Positions 52,094 to 60,620 are shown, counted from the stretch's first letter. The stretch: DNA of 64,000 bases from an uncultured Lachnospiraceae bacterium (GCA_959022495.1 CAUEYX010000001.1:192616-256615); one strand, 5' to 3'. Translations and numbers: made by a program. The notes: generated from the sequence alone by a model not told the origin.

Positions 52094-52147
52094 TTGTCGA
52101 TTTATACGATGTGTCGACTGCTGTCAATGAAAATGCGTGGAAAATAA
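52094..52147 (+). CDS. Possible 17-codon leader ORF (low support)
   Basis: GGGGAGG is followed 5 bases later by TTG and 16 sense codons (MSIYTMCRLLSMKMRGK) ending in TAA. It lies just before the strong promoter of the NlpC/P60 gene. The ribosome site is good but the start is TTG and the peptide is tiny, so it may be chance. Confidence 0.2.
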   Translation: MSIYTMCRLLSMKMRGK

Positions 52148-52148
52148 G

Positions 52149-52177
52149 TTGACAATGCATCATTCGGTTGCTATAAT
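52149..52177 (+). promoter_or_regulatory. Promoter of the NlpC/P60 gene
   Basis: TTGACA (52149-52154), a 17-base spacer, TATAAT (52172-52177): a consensus sigma-A promoter, giving a leader of about 75 bases. Confidence 0.8.
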
Positions 52178-52258
52178 GTTAACGTAACAAATTTAACAAT
52201 TGTGTAACATTTAGAACTTCCTACAAAAGATAAAGGCATAAAATGAAGGAGGTTTTAT

Positions 52259-53323
52259 ATGGATAAGACACACATTAAGCAAAAGGTGATCCTTTCTGCT
52301 GTGGCAGGAATGATCCTGATCCCGGGGAGAGCGCTTGATGTATCGGCTGCCGGGGAGACAGAGGAGCAGCCTTTTATAGAGGCGGCAGGGATCGAATCGG
52401 TACTGGAGAAATGTTATAAAACAGAGGTGAAGGACAATATCAATCTCTATCTGGTGCCAACAGAAGAGGGTGAGTATTTGAATATGGCATTTTCTGATAC
52501 AGCAGATTATACCTATATCAGAAATGCCCCGGATGAAAACAGCGGCTGGGTCGGGAAATTGTATCCGGATTCTGCGGCTCAGGTGCTGGAATATCTGGAT
52601 GGCTGGACGAAGATCAGATCAGGTTCGGCAGAAGGCTATGTGCCGGCGGATTCCCTGATTACAGGAGATGCGGCCGCGGCGCAGGCAGAAGAGTATGAGG
52701 ACCATACAGTCACGGTCACTGCATATACCCTGAATGTCAGGGAGGGGCAGGGGATAGAAGCCCGGATTCTGACGCAGGTCAGTCAGGGAGAGACCTATGA
52801 TGTGACAGGAGAGCCGGTAGACGGCTGGTATCCGATAAAAGTGGGCGAGACTGACGGATGGGTGTCAGGAAGCTATGTGACCGAAGAGACTTCTTATTCC
52901 TACGGGGAGACAAAGGAGGAAGAAGAAGCACGGCTGGTGGAGGAGGCACAGGCAGAAGAGGCGAGTGCCCTCGGAAGCGCTGCCGGCGGCCAGGCGGTGA
53001 TTGACTATGCCTGCCAGTTTATCGGGAATCCCTATGTGTGGGGAGGGACGAGCCTGACCAGCGGCGCCGACTGCTCCGGATTCGTCCAGTCAGTATATGC
53101 GCATTTTGGCATCAGCCTTCCGAGGACAACCTATGAGATGGTAAATTCGGGATATGCTGTGAGTTATGAGGAGGCGCAGCCTGGCGACCTAATCCTCTAT
53201 GACGGCCACGTAGGACTGTATATGGGAGACGGCACGATTGTCAACGCGATGAATGAGGCGGACGGCATCGGGATCTGCAGTGCCACATATGCGGATATTA
53301 TTGCGGTAAGGCGTGTCCTGTAA
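52259..53323 (+). CDS. Secreted NlpC/P60 endopeptidase with two SH3 domains
   Basis: 354 residues. A signal peptide (QKVILSAVAGMILIPGRALDVSA) is followed by two bacterial SH3 domains (DYTYIRNAPDENSGWVGKLYPDSAAQVLEYLDGWTKIRS and TLNVREGQGIEARILTQVSQGETYDVTGEPVDGWYPIKVGETDGWVSGSYV). A Glu/Ala-rich linker leads to the NlpC/P60 domain with catalytic Cys in GADCSGFVQSVYAHFG, His in YDGHVGLYMGDG, and a polar third residue in TIVNAMNE. It cleaves gamma-D-Glu-diamino acid bonds in peptidoglycan. AAGGAGG precedes the ATG. A terminator follows. Confidence 0.94.
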   Translation: MDKTHIKQKVILSAVAGMILIPGRALDVSAAGETEEQPFIEAAGIESVLEKCYKTEVKDNINLYLVPTEEGEYLNMAFSDTADYTYIRNAPDENSGWVGKLYPDSAAQVLEYLDGWTKIRSGSAEGYVPADSLITGDAAAAQAEEYEDHTVTVTAYTLNVREGQGIEARILTQVSQGETYDVTGEPVDGWYPIKVGETDGWVSGSYVTEETSYSYGETKEEEEARLVEEAQAEEASALGSAAGGQAVIDYACQFIGNPYVWGGTSLTSGADCSGFVQSVYAHFGISLPRTTYEMVNSGYAVSYEEAQPGDLILYDGHVGLYMGDGTIVNAMNEADGIGICSATYADIIAVRRVL

Positions 53324-53351
53324 GAAGCAGAATGAAAATGATTTAAAATGA

Positions 53352-53391
53352 AAAGGGAGCTGTACTTCAGATGAGAGGGCAGCTCCTTTAT
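53352..53391 (+). terminator. Terminator after the NlpC/P60 gene
   Basis: AAAGGGAGCTG pairs with CAGCTCCTTT, followed by a short T-rich stretch. Confidence 0.7.
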
Positions 53392-53483
53392 TTCGACATA
53401 AAGAGCGCGGAAATAAGCAAAGTGCACAAAAATGTGTTTATTTGTAAAAATGAGTCGAAATTACAAGGCAGGTAGTTTTCAAC

Positions 53484-53555
53484 TTATCCACACCCAAAAG
53501 CTTGAAAAACGTGGAAAAAGTGAGGATTTCCACAAAGTTATCCACATTATCCACA
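53484..53555 (+). other. Cluster of three DnaA boxes
   Basis: TTATCCACA occurs at 53484-53492, 53538-53546 and 53547-53555, the last two directly in tandem. The 513-base gap 53324-53836 is AT-rich and otherwise holds only the terminator and the DUF1858 promoter; a 79-codon frame in it is judged non-coding. The cluster may titrate DnaA or belong to an origin-like region. dnaA and dnaN are not in the window. Confidence 0.6.
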
Positions 53556-53762
53556 CAAAAACATGTGTTTTTGGTGAATTACTCGGGAGTAAAAAAAGAA
53601 CGAACGTTTTGGTGAGTTGTCATGAAAATGTAAATTTGTCGAAAAAAATCGCATTCATTATTGACTTTTGAGTATTCAAAAAAACAAAAAAATGAGGAAG
53701 GACAAGTCAGAAAATTCAGAAAAGACTGCCGGATTCTCCTCTGTATAAATGAAAAAACATTG

Positions 53763-53791
53763 TTGATAATTTAATTGGCAGGGCTTATAAT
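53763..53791 (+). promoter_or_regulatory. Promoter of the DUF1858 gene
   Basis: TTGATA (53763-53768), 17-base spacer, TATAAT (53786-53791). Confidence 0.7.
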
Positions 53792-53836
53792 AATAACCAC
53801 TGAAAATTATCATTTATTTATAAGGAGGAAATAGAA

Positions 53837-54046
53837 ATGGCACAGATTTCTAAAGATACAAAAATCGGAGAACTTCTTAACATCTTTCCGGAGTCCGCTC
53901 CGATTTTGATGGAAATTGGCATGCACTGCCTTGGATGCCCGGCTTCCCAGATGGAGACGCTTGAGGAGGCGGCAATGGTCCACGGTATTGACAGCACGCT
54001 TCTTGTGGAGAAGATCAACGCGGCAATGGCGGCAGCGGGGAAATAA
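53837..54046 (+). CDS. DUF1858 protein
   Basis: 69 residues: MAQISKDTKIGELLNIFPESAPILMEIGMHCLGCPASQMETLEEAAMVHGI matches the DUF1858 / ScdA-N-like domain, with a CLGC pair in the conserved position. The family occurs alone or fused to hybrid cluster-type and di-iron repair proteins and is linked to redox or nitrosative stress. AAGGAGG precedes the ATG. It is convergent with mecA across a strong terminator. Confidence 0.9.
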   Translation: MAQISKDTKIGELLNIFPESAPILMEIGMHCLGCPASQMETLEEAAMVHGIDSTLLVEKINAAMAAAGK

Positions 54047-54082
54047 TACGAACCCAGCGCCCGCATCAAACAGAATGAAGAA

Positions 54083-54131
54083 GCCCCCTGACTGGTCTTG
54101 GGAGTACCAAGGCTGGTCAGGGGGCATTTTT
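54083..54131. terminator. Terminator between the DUF1858 gene and mecA
   Basis: GCCCCCTGAC pairs with GTCAGGGGGC, with an inner CTTGG/CCAAG stem, followed by ATTTTT on the plus strand. Confidence 0.8.
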
Positions 54132-54142
54132 ACATCCATGTT

Positions 54143-54859
54143 TTACAATGTGGATAACTTCTGTACGGCATCTGCTGATATGATGATATCACAGTGTTCT
54201 TCCAAAAAGGCAAGAACGGAAGGCTCTGCCTTCTCAGGTGAACCATATTCGGAAAGCATGTTGCATATTTTATTGAATTCACCGGCGGAATGATCGGACG
54301 GCGCCAGGGCCAGTATATAGATTCCATTGCTTCCGTCTTTGTACAATGTATTTGCGCCTTTGTATACAGGTGCAAGCAGGCGGGAAGCGCGGATCACGCT
54401 GTCCAGTGTCTCAAAGGAGAAGAGGCGTACCGTAAATGTGGGTGCCGTTGATTCCGGCTCGGAAGTCCGCGTACCTGCCGCCGCTTCCTTTACCTTATTC
54501 AGGAGATTCAGGAATTCATCTGCGCCCTGGAGTTTCTCAAGCGTCTCCAGATTGAGAGGATCAGTGTCCCCTGCCGGAGTGAATTTTGAAAAGCGCGTAT
54601 CCAGTTCTTCCGGGTCCTCCACTTTTGTGATAATCAGGACGATCGAATCCGCGGAAGAGGGGATAGCCTCTATCATCAAGGGAATATTCTCCGCTTCAAA
54701 TCCAAAATCAAAGGATGCCTGCTGCATCATATCGCGAAATAAAGATTTTGCTTTCTCAGTTCCGTAAGCAAGCTCGCTCAGCTTCAAATGGCGGGCTGCA
54801 AGATCAGCATGTGTCAGCGTACAACGAATCTGATTTTCATTGAGTTTCTCAATCTTCAT
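54143..54859 (-). CDS. mecA: Adaptor protein MecA
   Basis: 238 residues. The N-terminal domain (MKIEKLNENQIRCTLTHADLAARHLKLSELAYGTEKAKSLFRDMMQQASFDFGFEAENIPLMIEAIP) and C-terminal domain (VRLFSFETLDSVIRASRLLAPVYKGANTLYKDGSNGIYILAL) match MecA. The N-terminal part captures substrates, and the C-terminal part docks on ClpC for regulated proteolysis. The central linker (about 90-135) is acidic and variable, as usual. It is a single-gene unit. Confidence 0.92.
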   Translation of the reverse strand: MKIEKLNENQIRCTLTHADLAARHLKLSELAYGTEKAKSLFRDMMQQASFDFGFEAENIPLMIEAIPSSADSIVLIITKVEDPEELDTRFSKFTPAGDTDPLNLETLEKLQGADEFLNLLNKVKEAAAGTRTSEPESTAPTFTVRLFSFETLDSVIRASRLLAPVYKGANTLYKDGSNGIYILALAPSDHSAGEFNKICNMLSEYGSPEKAEPSVLAFLEEHCDIIISADAVQKLSTL

Positions 54860-55113
54860 ACAATCACATCCTTATACTATATAAGATAATATGCACGCAA
54901 AATAAATTTGGATACATATTCTCATCATTAGTATAAACAAAAATGAAAGGGATGTAAAGCGAAAAATGCAGCCTGCCGGGGTTATCAACAAATCTACATG
55001 GGTTATGAACAAAAAACACATTGCAAACGAGAAAGGGCACACCTATAATGGCACTTACAAAAGATGGTATCCCTTGATAAGTAAATAAAATGTGAAAGGA
55101 GAAAGTTCTAAAA

Positions 55114-55252
55114 ATGAAAAACCGCTGTGGGCCCGGCTGTCTTTTGTTCCGCCGCAGATCCGAGAGTATGTCACGAATGCTTCCGTATGGTGATACAGGC
55201 GGAGTACACTATTTATCACGGTCCGCGGGGGAAAGGAGTATACGCTGAATGA
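55114..55252 (+). pseudogene. Small gene with apparent frameshifts
   Basis: No intact ORF fills 54860-55248. AAAGGAG is followed by ATG at 55114, but the protein-like text is in the next frame (KPLWARLSFVPPQIREYVTN, then ASVW, stop at 55191-55193). It continues in the third frame (VIQAEYTIYHGPRGKGVYAE) to a TGA at 55250-55252 that overlaps the next ATG as ATGA. Each frame change fits one missing base: one in the A-run after the ATG, one near 55190. The joined product would be about 46 residues. A true pseudogene, programmed shifts or sequencing errors are all possible; no family is recognised. Confidence 0.45.
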
Positions 55253-55488
55253 AGATGGATGAAACAGTTTACAGGGATCTGTTTGCAGAACTGGAAAAAT
55301 ATGAAAAGAAGGGCGTCGATATCTCACTTGATGGATATCATGCGAGCGCGCTTCAGATTGTAACAGCCCATATGACGAAGGAGGAAGGCACTTATATGCG
55401 GGATTATGACATCGGAGGAGACGGGAGCATAGAGGCACTCAGGTTTACAGATATTAATGATTGCAGCCGGACAGAGAATACCCCTTGA
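55249..55488 (+). CDS. Small conserved-looking hypothetical protein
   Basis: 79 residues: MKMDETVYRDLFAELEKYEKKGVDISLDGYHASALQIVTAHMTKEEGTYMRDYDIGGDGSIEALRFTDIND. It is soluble and acidic with a defined central segment; no family is recognised. The start overlaps the end of the frameshifted small gene by ATGA, suggesting coupling. GGGAAAGGAG lies upstream; an ATG at 55255 is an alternative start. Confidence 0.6.
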   Translation: MKMDETVYRDLFAELEKYEKKGVDISLDGYHASALQIVTAHMTKEEGTYMRDYDIGGDGSIEALRFTDINDCSRTENTP

Positions 55489-55610
55489 TGCCGGGCGGCG
55501 AAGGTTATAGACGTGGTTCTTGAAAGCCGTTTAAAATATCCTGAAACAGGCAAATTATTAATGACGTATTATGAAAATATGTTATAATAATTGCTGATAG
55601 GAGGTGCGGT

Positions 55611-57548
55611 ATGGACGAAAGAGGAAGAAGGGGCGCGGTTCCCGGGCGGACCGGCACTGGCGGTGCCCGCAGACGGCGTCCTGACAGAAACGCCCAGAGA
55701 CCGGGGAGCAGCAGTCCCGGCGCAGACAGGCGGCCGGGCAGGAGAAGCAGCAGAGCCAGGAGAAGACGGCGCAATGCAGTCATAAGATGGATGATATTTA
55801 TTGTATTGATCATAGCAGCGGTCGGTGGTTTCGTGATCTGGAGAAAATACGGCCCATCAAATGAGAGAGCTGATCTGAACCAATATTATGAGCTGGAGGC
55901 GGAAAACGACATCGCGGTGGTCGTGGATAATAATGTCGTCAGAAGCGGCGCGTCGGCAATGGAAGCGGAGGAGGCAGAATCCCCCGCGCCTGGCAGGATA
56001 TACGACGGACAGTACTATATTGAATACTCCGTTGTCCGGGAGCGGATCAATAGGAAGTTTTACTGGGACCCGAATGAAAATGTCCTGCTGTATACTCTGC
56101 CGGGAGGCAGTGTTTCAGTGGAAGTCGGCAGTAAAGAATACACAGATATAACAGAAAAGAAGAGTGAAGACTATGTGATCCTGAAAACAGAAGGAAGGAC
56201 AGCATATATTGCGCTTCCATTTATTCAGGCGTATACAAATATGGAGTATGCGGTTTATAATGATCCGGCAAGGGCTGTCATTACATCTCAGTGGGGTGAG
56301 ACACAGACGGCCGTTATAAAGCGGGATACGCAGGTGAGATACCAGGGCGGAGTGAAAAGCCCGATTCTGACGGACGTGAAGAAATCTGACAAAGTAAGCG
56401 TGCTGGAAGATGAAGACGACTGGATGAAGGTCGGAACGGAGGACGGAGTGATCGGGTATGTCAGGACGGGGGATCTCAAAGAGATTACCACAGAGACAAC
56501 GTCCAGGGAGTTCGAAGAGCCTGTTTATACCAATATTTCAAAGGATTATACGATTAATATGGCATGGCATAATGTGTCCAATACGGATGCCAACAGTTAT
56601 ATACTGGAGACGATAGCGGGGACAAAGGGACTGACAACGATCGCTCCGACCTGGTTCAGCCTTGCTGATACACAGGGGAATGTGTCTTCCCTCGCCGACC
56701 CGGATTATGTCAATTACGCACATCAGTCAAATCTGGAAGTCTGGGCGGTGCTCAGAGATTTCCATGGGGGTATCAATTCCTATGATGAGACGTATGAGGT
56801 GCTCAGTTATACTTCAAAGCGGACGAAGGTTATCAATCAGGTGATAGCGGAGGCGCTTCAGTCCGGCGTGGATGGAATTAACCTTGACTTCGAGCTGGTT
56901 TCAACAGACTGTGGAGAGCACTATGTGCAGTTTGTACGGGAGCTGTCTGTGAAATGCCGCCAGAACGGGCTGGTATTTTCGGTGGATAATTATGTTCCCC
57001 AGCCGTATAATACGCATTATGACATAGAAGAGCAGGGATCGGTGGCGGATTATGTGGTTATTATGGGATATGATGAGCACACGGACGGTTCTTATGAGGC
57101 GGGATCGGTGGCATCCATCGGCTATCTTGAAGACGGCATTACAGAGGCGCTGAAAGAGGTTCCGGCGGAGAAGCTTGTGGCCGGTATTCCCTTCTTTACC
57201 CGGTTGTGGTTTGAGACACCGAAGACAGAAGAGGAGCTGGCACAGGAAGCCGGAACAGAGGCGGCGTCGTATCCGAATAAAGTGACAAGCTATGCATACG
57301 GCATGGATGAGGCGGCAGAGACAGTATCAGCGGCCGGTGTACAGGCAGAGTGGGATGCTTCGGCGAAACAGAATTATGCTCAGTGGGAAGCTGACGGCGG
57401 CGTCTATAAAATCTGGCTGGAAGATAATCAGTCTTTGGAAGAGAAACTGAAAGTGATCAAATCCAACAATCTTGCCGGCGTGGCAGAGTGGAGCTTGGGG
57501 ATGGAGAATTCCAGTGTATGGGATCTTATCCTGCAATATGTAAATTGA
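55611..57548 (+). CDS. Membrane-anchored GH18-family protein with SH3 domain
   Basis: 645 residues. A very basic, Arg/Gly-rich cytoplasmic N-terminus of about 55 residues is followed by a membrane helix (WMIFIVLIIAAVGGFVIW). A copper-amine-oxidase-N-like domain (about 125-215) and an SH3 domain (KSDKVSVLEDEDDWMKVGTEDGVIGYVRTGDLKEI) follow, then a GH18 TIM barrel (about 320-645). The catalytic motif reads DGINLDFE in place of DGxDxDxE, keeping the terminal Glu; MGYDEHTDG and the final EWSLGMEN are typical of the YaaH/SleL spore-type branch. A role in wall or spore cortex breakdown is likely. AGGAGG precedes the ATG. Confidence 0.88.
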   Translation: MDERGRRGAVPGRTGTGGARRRRPDRNAQRPGSSSPGADRRPGRRSSRARRRRRNAVIRWMIFIVLIIAAVGGFVIWRKYGPSNERADLNQYYELEAENDIAVVVDNNVVRSGASAMEAEEAESPAPGRIYDGQYYIEYSVVRERINRKFYWDPNENVLLYTLPGGSVSVEVGSKEYTDITEKKSEDYVILKTEGRTAYIALPFIQAYTNMEYAVYNDPARAVITSQWGETQTAVIKRDTQVRYQGGVKSPILTDVKKSDKVSVLEDEDDWMKVGTEDGVIGYVRTGDLKEITTETTSREFEEPVYTNISKDYTINMAWHNVSNTDANSYILETIAGTKGLTTIAPTWFSLADTQGNVSSLADPDYVNYAHQSNLEVWAVLRDFHGGINSYDETYEVLSYTSKRTKVINQVIAEALQSGVDGINLDFELVSTDCGEHYVQFVRELSVKCRQNGLVFSVDNYVPQPYNTHYDIEEQGSVADYVVIMGYDEHTDGSYEAGSVASIGYLEDGITEALKEVPAEKLVAGIPFFTRLWFETPKTEEELAQEAGTEAASYPNKVTSYAYGMDEAAETVSAAGVQAEWDASAKQNYAQWEADGGVYKIWLEDNQSLEEKLKVIKSNNLAGVAEWSLGMENSSVWDLILQYVN

Positions 57549-57590
57549 CGGGAAGTGGAACAGAATAAAACGCATATAGGATAGAAAGAG

Positions 57591-57640
57591 ACATCCTCCT
57601 TCTGCATATATATTGGTATATGTGAAAGGGGGATGTTTTT
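57591..57640 (+). promoter_or_regulatory. Terminator-like hairpin that buries the cwlD ribosome site
   Basis: The arms 57591-57610 and 57617-57636 pair over about 20 positions with one mismatch (start ACATCCTCC, end GGGGGATGT). The T-run 57635-57640 touches the ATG at 57641. The Shine-Dalgarno GGGGG is in the 3' arm. A sigma-E-like -10 (GCATATATAT) falls near the apex. The design matches that before spoIID. Confidence 0.6.
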
Positions 57641-58339
57641 ATGCGGAAAAAGCTGGGAGTTATCGCGGCGGCAGCGGTACTGACGGCGCTGATTGTTCTA
57701 TGCCAGGCTGGCGGAGCCCTTTTGAAAAAGGGGCTTATGGATGGGGAAGAGACAGCGGGGAAAGCGGTATCCGCTGATTCCAGGCTGGTAATTATTGATC
57801 CCGGGCATGGCGGCCTGGATGCCGGAAAAGTGGGAGTAAATGGAGCGGAGGAAAAGGAGATAAATTTAAAGATCTCTTTGAAAGTAAAGGAACTGTTGAA
57901 TCAGGAGGACGTCGAGGTGGTGATGACCAGGAGTGAGGATGAGCGTCTCGCAGAAAGCCAGGTGGAGGATTTGAAGAAGAGGGCAGCGCTTATGAACGAG
58001 AAGAAACCGGTTCTCGCTGTCAGTATCCACCAGAATAGTTATCACGAAGAAGGCGTCAGCGGCGCCCAGGTTTTCTATTATACAGATTCAGCGGAGAGTG
58101 AGCGGGCAGCAGGACTCATACAGGACGCGCTAAAAGAGATTGCCCCGAACAATACAAAGGAGGCAAAAGCGAACAGTACATATTATATATTAAAGAAGAC
58201 GGAGGTGCCGGTCGTCATAGCGGAGTGTGGTTTTCTCAGTAATTATGAGGAGGCGGAGAGACTGGCAGATGAAGAATATCAGCAGAAACTGGCTGAGGCA
58301 GTGACAAAGGGGATTCTGCAGTATATAAACGGTGAATAA
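57641..58339 (+). CDS. cwlD: N-acetylmuramoyl-L-alanine amidase, CwlD type
   Basis: The 232-residue Amidase_3 protein has a signal anchor (LGVIAAAAVLTALIVLCQAG), IIDPGHGGLDAG with zinc His, KEINLKISLKVKELL with zinc Glu, AVSIHQNSYHE with zinc His, and VIAECGFLSNYEEAERL with the catalytic Glu. Length and sequence fit CwlD, which makes muramic-delta-lactam in the spore cortex. It follows the GH18 protein gene, separated by the RBS-burying hairpin. Confidence 0.9.
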   Translation: MRKKLGVIAAAAVLTALIVLCQAGGALLKKGLMDGEETAGKAVSADSRLVIIDPGHGGLDAGKVGVNGAEEKEINLKISLKVKELLNQEDVEVVMTRSEDERLAESQVEDLKKRAALMNEKKPVLAVSIHQNSYHEEGVSGAQVFYYTDSAESERAAGLIQDALKEIAPNNTKEAKANSTYYILKKTEVPVVIAECGFLSNYEEAERLADEEYQQKLAEAVTKGILQYINGE

Positions 58340-58436
58340 ATAACGGATGGGATGCAGGGGATGTGTATAGAGCGGACGTATATGGGCTGGCCGGATGCGG
58401 ATAAAAGAGTTTTTTTTTAATGGGAATAATGATATA

Positions 58437-59972
58437 ATGAACGTTATGGAGACGAAAGTAAGAAAAATAGATAAAAATCAGATTGATGAGACGATTATAC
58501 AAGAAGCAGGCATGATTCTGAAGAAGGGCGGGCTGGTTGCGTTTCCGACAGAGACGGTATACGGTCTTGGAGCAGACGCGCTCAAGGAGGAGGCAGCGCT
58601 TAAAACGTACGCGGCAAAGGGGAGACCTTCGGATAATCCATTGATTGTGCATATTGCGGAATACGAGGATTTGAAGAGGATCGCAGTCAATATCCCGGCG
58701 GAGACGGATATACTGGCAGCGCATTTCTGGCCCGGCCCGCTGACAATGATCTTTGAGAAGAGTGATGCTGTGCCATACGGGACAACAGGGGGACTTGACA
58801 CTGTGGCAGTGCGGATGCCGTCAGACCCCACAGCCCAGGCGCTGATCCGGGCGGCGGGCGGTTTTGTGTCCGCGCCCAGTGCGAATACTTCCGGAAGGCC
58901 CAGTCCCACGACGGCGGAACATGTTATGGACGACCTGGACGGGAAGATCGATATGATCCTGGATGGGGGGACAGTAGATATCGGGCTGGAGTCGACGATC
59001 CTGGATATGACTGTAAGTCCGCCCATGATTTTGAGGCCGGGGGCTGTTACGGCGGAGATGTTCGAGGAATTGATCGGTGAGGTTGCCATGGATGAAACCC
59101 TTCTGGGGGATGAGAGCGATAAAGCTCCCAAGGCGCCGGGGATGAAATACAGGCATTATGCGCCGCGGGCGAAGCTCCTTATTGTAGAGGGGGATCTCAG
59201 AGAAGAGATTCTGGCGATCCGTCAGCTTTCTTATGCGGCCCACAGGGAGGGGCGCCGAGCGGGGATTATCGCAACCGCGGAGACGCTTCCCTTCTATAAA
59301 TATGGAATTGTCAAAAATATCGGAACAAGGGAAAATGAAAAAACAATCGCGCGAAGTCTCTACCGGGTGCTGCGGGAATTTGACGAAGAAGATGTGGAGA
59401 CCATTTACAGCGAGTCATTTGCTGTACAGGGCATGGGAAAAGCGATCATGAACCGTCTGGAAAAGGCGGCCGGGCATCTGCGTATCTCGGCTGCGGCGGT
59501 TGTGAAGAAGCAGAAGTACAGGCGCATTACTTTTGTGAGCAGGACGGACTGCGCCCGTGCGCCAATGGCGGCAGAGATCCTGAGGCAGTATGAACTGAAA
59601 CAGGAGTACGTGATTGATTCAAGGGGGCTGGTTGTACTGTTCCCTGAACCTGCTAACCAGAAAGCGGAAGCAATCATGAAGAGCGCTCAGATGACGCTGG
59701 GAGATCATGTGTCGCGGCAGTTTGATAAAGAGAACCTTCAGGAGGATACACTGATCCTTGCTATCAATGAGGTTGAGAAGAACAAAATCCTCTCTGAGTA
59801 TGGAGCGGGATATCAGGTGTATACGCTGAACGAATTTACCGGCGATGAGACGGAAATACCCGATCCCTATGGGAAGCCGCTGACAGCATATGGAGAATGC
59901 TTTGAGGTGCTGCGCGGACTGATTAAAAAGCTTGCAGATAAACTGGATTCATTTGTGGAGGAAGAAAAATGA
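58437..59972 (+). CDS. tsaC: Threonylcarbamoyl-AMP synthase fused to a degenerate LMW phosphatase domain
   Basis: About 511 residues. The Sua5/YrdC domain (about 1-200) has KKGGLVAFPTETVYGLGADAL, KGRPSDNPLIVHI and SAPSANTSGRPSPT; a Sua5-specific domain follows (APGMKYRHYAPRAKLLIVEG, about 225-345). From about 358 the protein continues as a low-molecular-weight phosphatase domain: ITFVSRTDCARAPMAAEIL replaces the usual VCxGNxCRSPMAE, placing Ser at the nucleophile Cys; DPYGKP keeps the DP loop. B. subtilis has these as separate neighbours (ywlC, ywlE) near upp. The start is uncertain (58437 or 58446; neither has a good ribosome site). Confidence 0.88.
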   Translation: MNVMETKVRKIDKNQIDETIIQEAGMILKKGGLVAFPTETVYGLGADALKEEAALKTYAAKGRPSDNPLIVHIAEYEDLKRIAVNIPAETDILAAHFWPGPLTMIFEKSDAVPYGTTGGLDTVAVRMPSDPTAQALIRAAGGFVSAPSANTSGRPSPTTAEHVMDDLDGKIDMILDGGTVDIGLESTILDMTVSPPMILRPGAVTAEMFEELIGEVAMDETLLGDESDKAPKAPGMKYRHYAPRAKLLIVEGDLREEILAIRQLSYAAHREGRRAGIIATAETLPFYKYGIVKNIGTRENEKTIARSLYRVLREFDEEDVETIYSESFAVQGMGKAIMNRLEKAAGHLRISAAAVVKKQKYRRITFVSRTDCARAPMAAEILRQYELKQEYVIDSRGLVVLFPEPANQKAEAIMKSAQMTLGDHVSRQFDKENLQEDTLILAINEVEKNKILSEYGAGYQVYTLNEFTGDETEIPDPYGKPLTAYGECFEVLRGLIKKLADKLDSFVEEEK

Positions 59973-60601
59973 CAGGTAAAGTAACGATTATGGATCACCC
60001 GCTGATCGCCCATAAGATCAGCTATATCAGACAGGAAAATGTGGGCACAAAGGAGTTCCGTGAGATGATTGGGGAGATTGCTCAGCTTATGTGCTATGAA
60101 GCTACAAGAGATCTGAAACTCGGGGATGTAAAAATCAAGACCCCGATTGCCGAGATGACCGGGAAAGAATTGGCGGGAAAGAAACTTGCGATTGTACCGA
60201 TCCTGCGTGCCGGACTCGGAATGGTGGATGGGATGCTTTCGCTTATACCGGCTGCGAAGGTAGGACATATCGGGTTATACCGTGACCCGGAGACACTTGA
60301 GCCGGTCGAGTATTACTGTAAGCTGCCGGCTGACTGCAGCGAAAGAGAAGTGTTCGTTGTCGACCCGATGCTGGCGACCGGCGGGTCCAGTGTGGCCGCG
60401 ATCCGCATGCTGAAGGAAAAAGGTGTCAAAAATATCCGCTTCCTCTGCATTATCGCTGCTCCGGAAGGGGTGAAGCGCATGCAGGAAGAGCATCCGGATG
60501 TAGATATTTATATTGGCGCTCTGGATGAAAAATTGAATGACCATGGATACATTGTACCGGGACTGGGAGATGCGGGAGACCGGATCTTTGGAACCAAATA
60601 G
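59969..60601 (+). CDS. upp: Uracil phosphoribosyltransferase
   Basis: The 210-residue enzyme shows MDHPLIAHKISYIRQENVGTKEFREMIGEIAQLMCYEATRDL, VPILRAGLGMVDGMLSLIPAAKVGHIGLYRDPETLEPVEYYCKLP, the PRPP loop VVDPMLATGGSSVAAI, and the uracil-binding GYIVPGLGDAGDRIFGT. It salvages uracil to UMP. The start overlaps the fusion gene by ATGA, giving a tight pyrimidine/tRNA-modification operon. Confidence 0.97.
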   Translation: MTGKVTIMDHPLIAHKISYIRQENVGTKEFREMIGEIAQLMCYEATRDLKLGDVKIKTPIAEMTGKELAGKKLAIVPILRAGLGMVDGMLSLIPAAKVGHIGLYRDPETLEPVEYYCKLPADCSEREVFVVDPMLATGGSSVAAIRMLKEKGVKNIRFLCIIAAPEGVKRMQEEHPDVDIYIGALDEKLNDHGYIVPGLGDAGDRIFGTK

Positions 60602-60620
60602 GACAAAGGAGATAGAAGCT

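Noticed and set aside
53432..53671. 79-codon open frame in the DnaA-box gap
   Set aside because: It has no ribosome site, runs across the DnaA boxes and AT-rich DNA, and has an unprotein-like composition.
53324..53836. Chromosomal origin oriC
   Set aside because: Three DnaA boxes are present, but dnaA, dnaN, recF or gyrB are not nearby, so an origin call is not supported.
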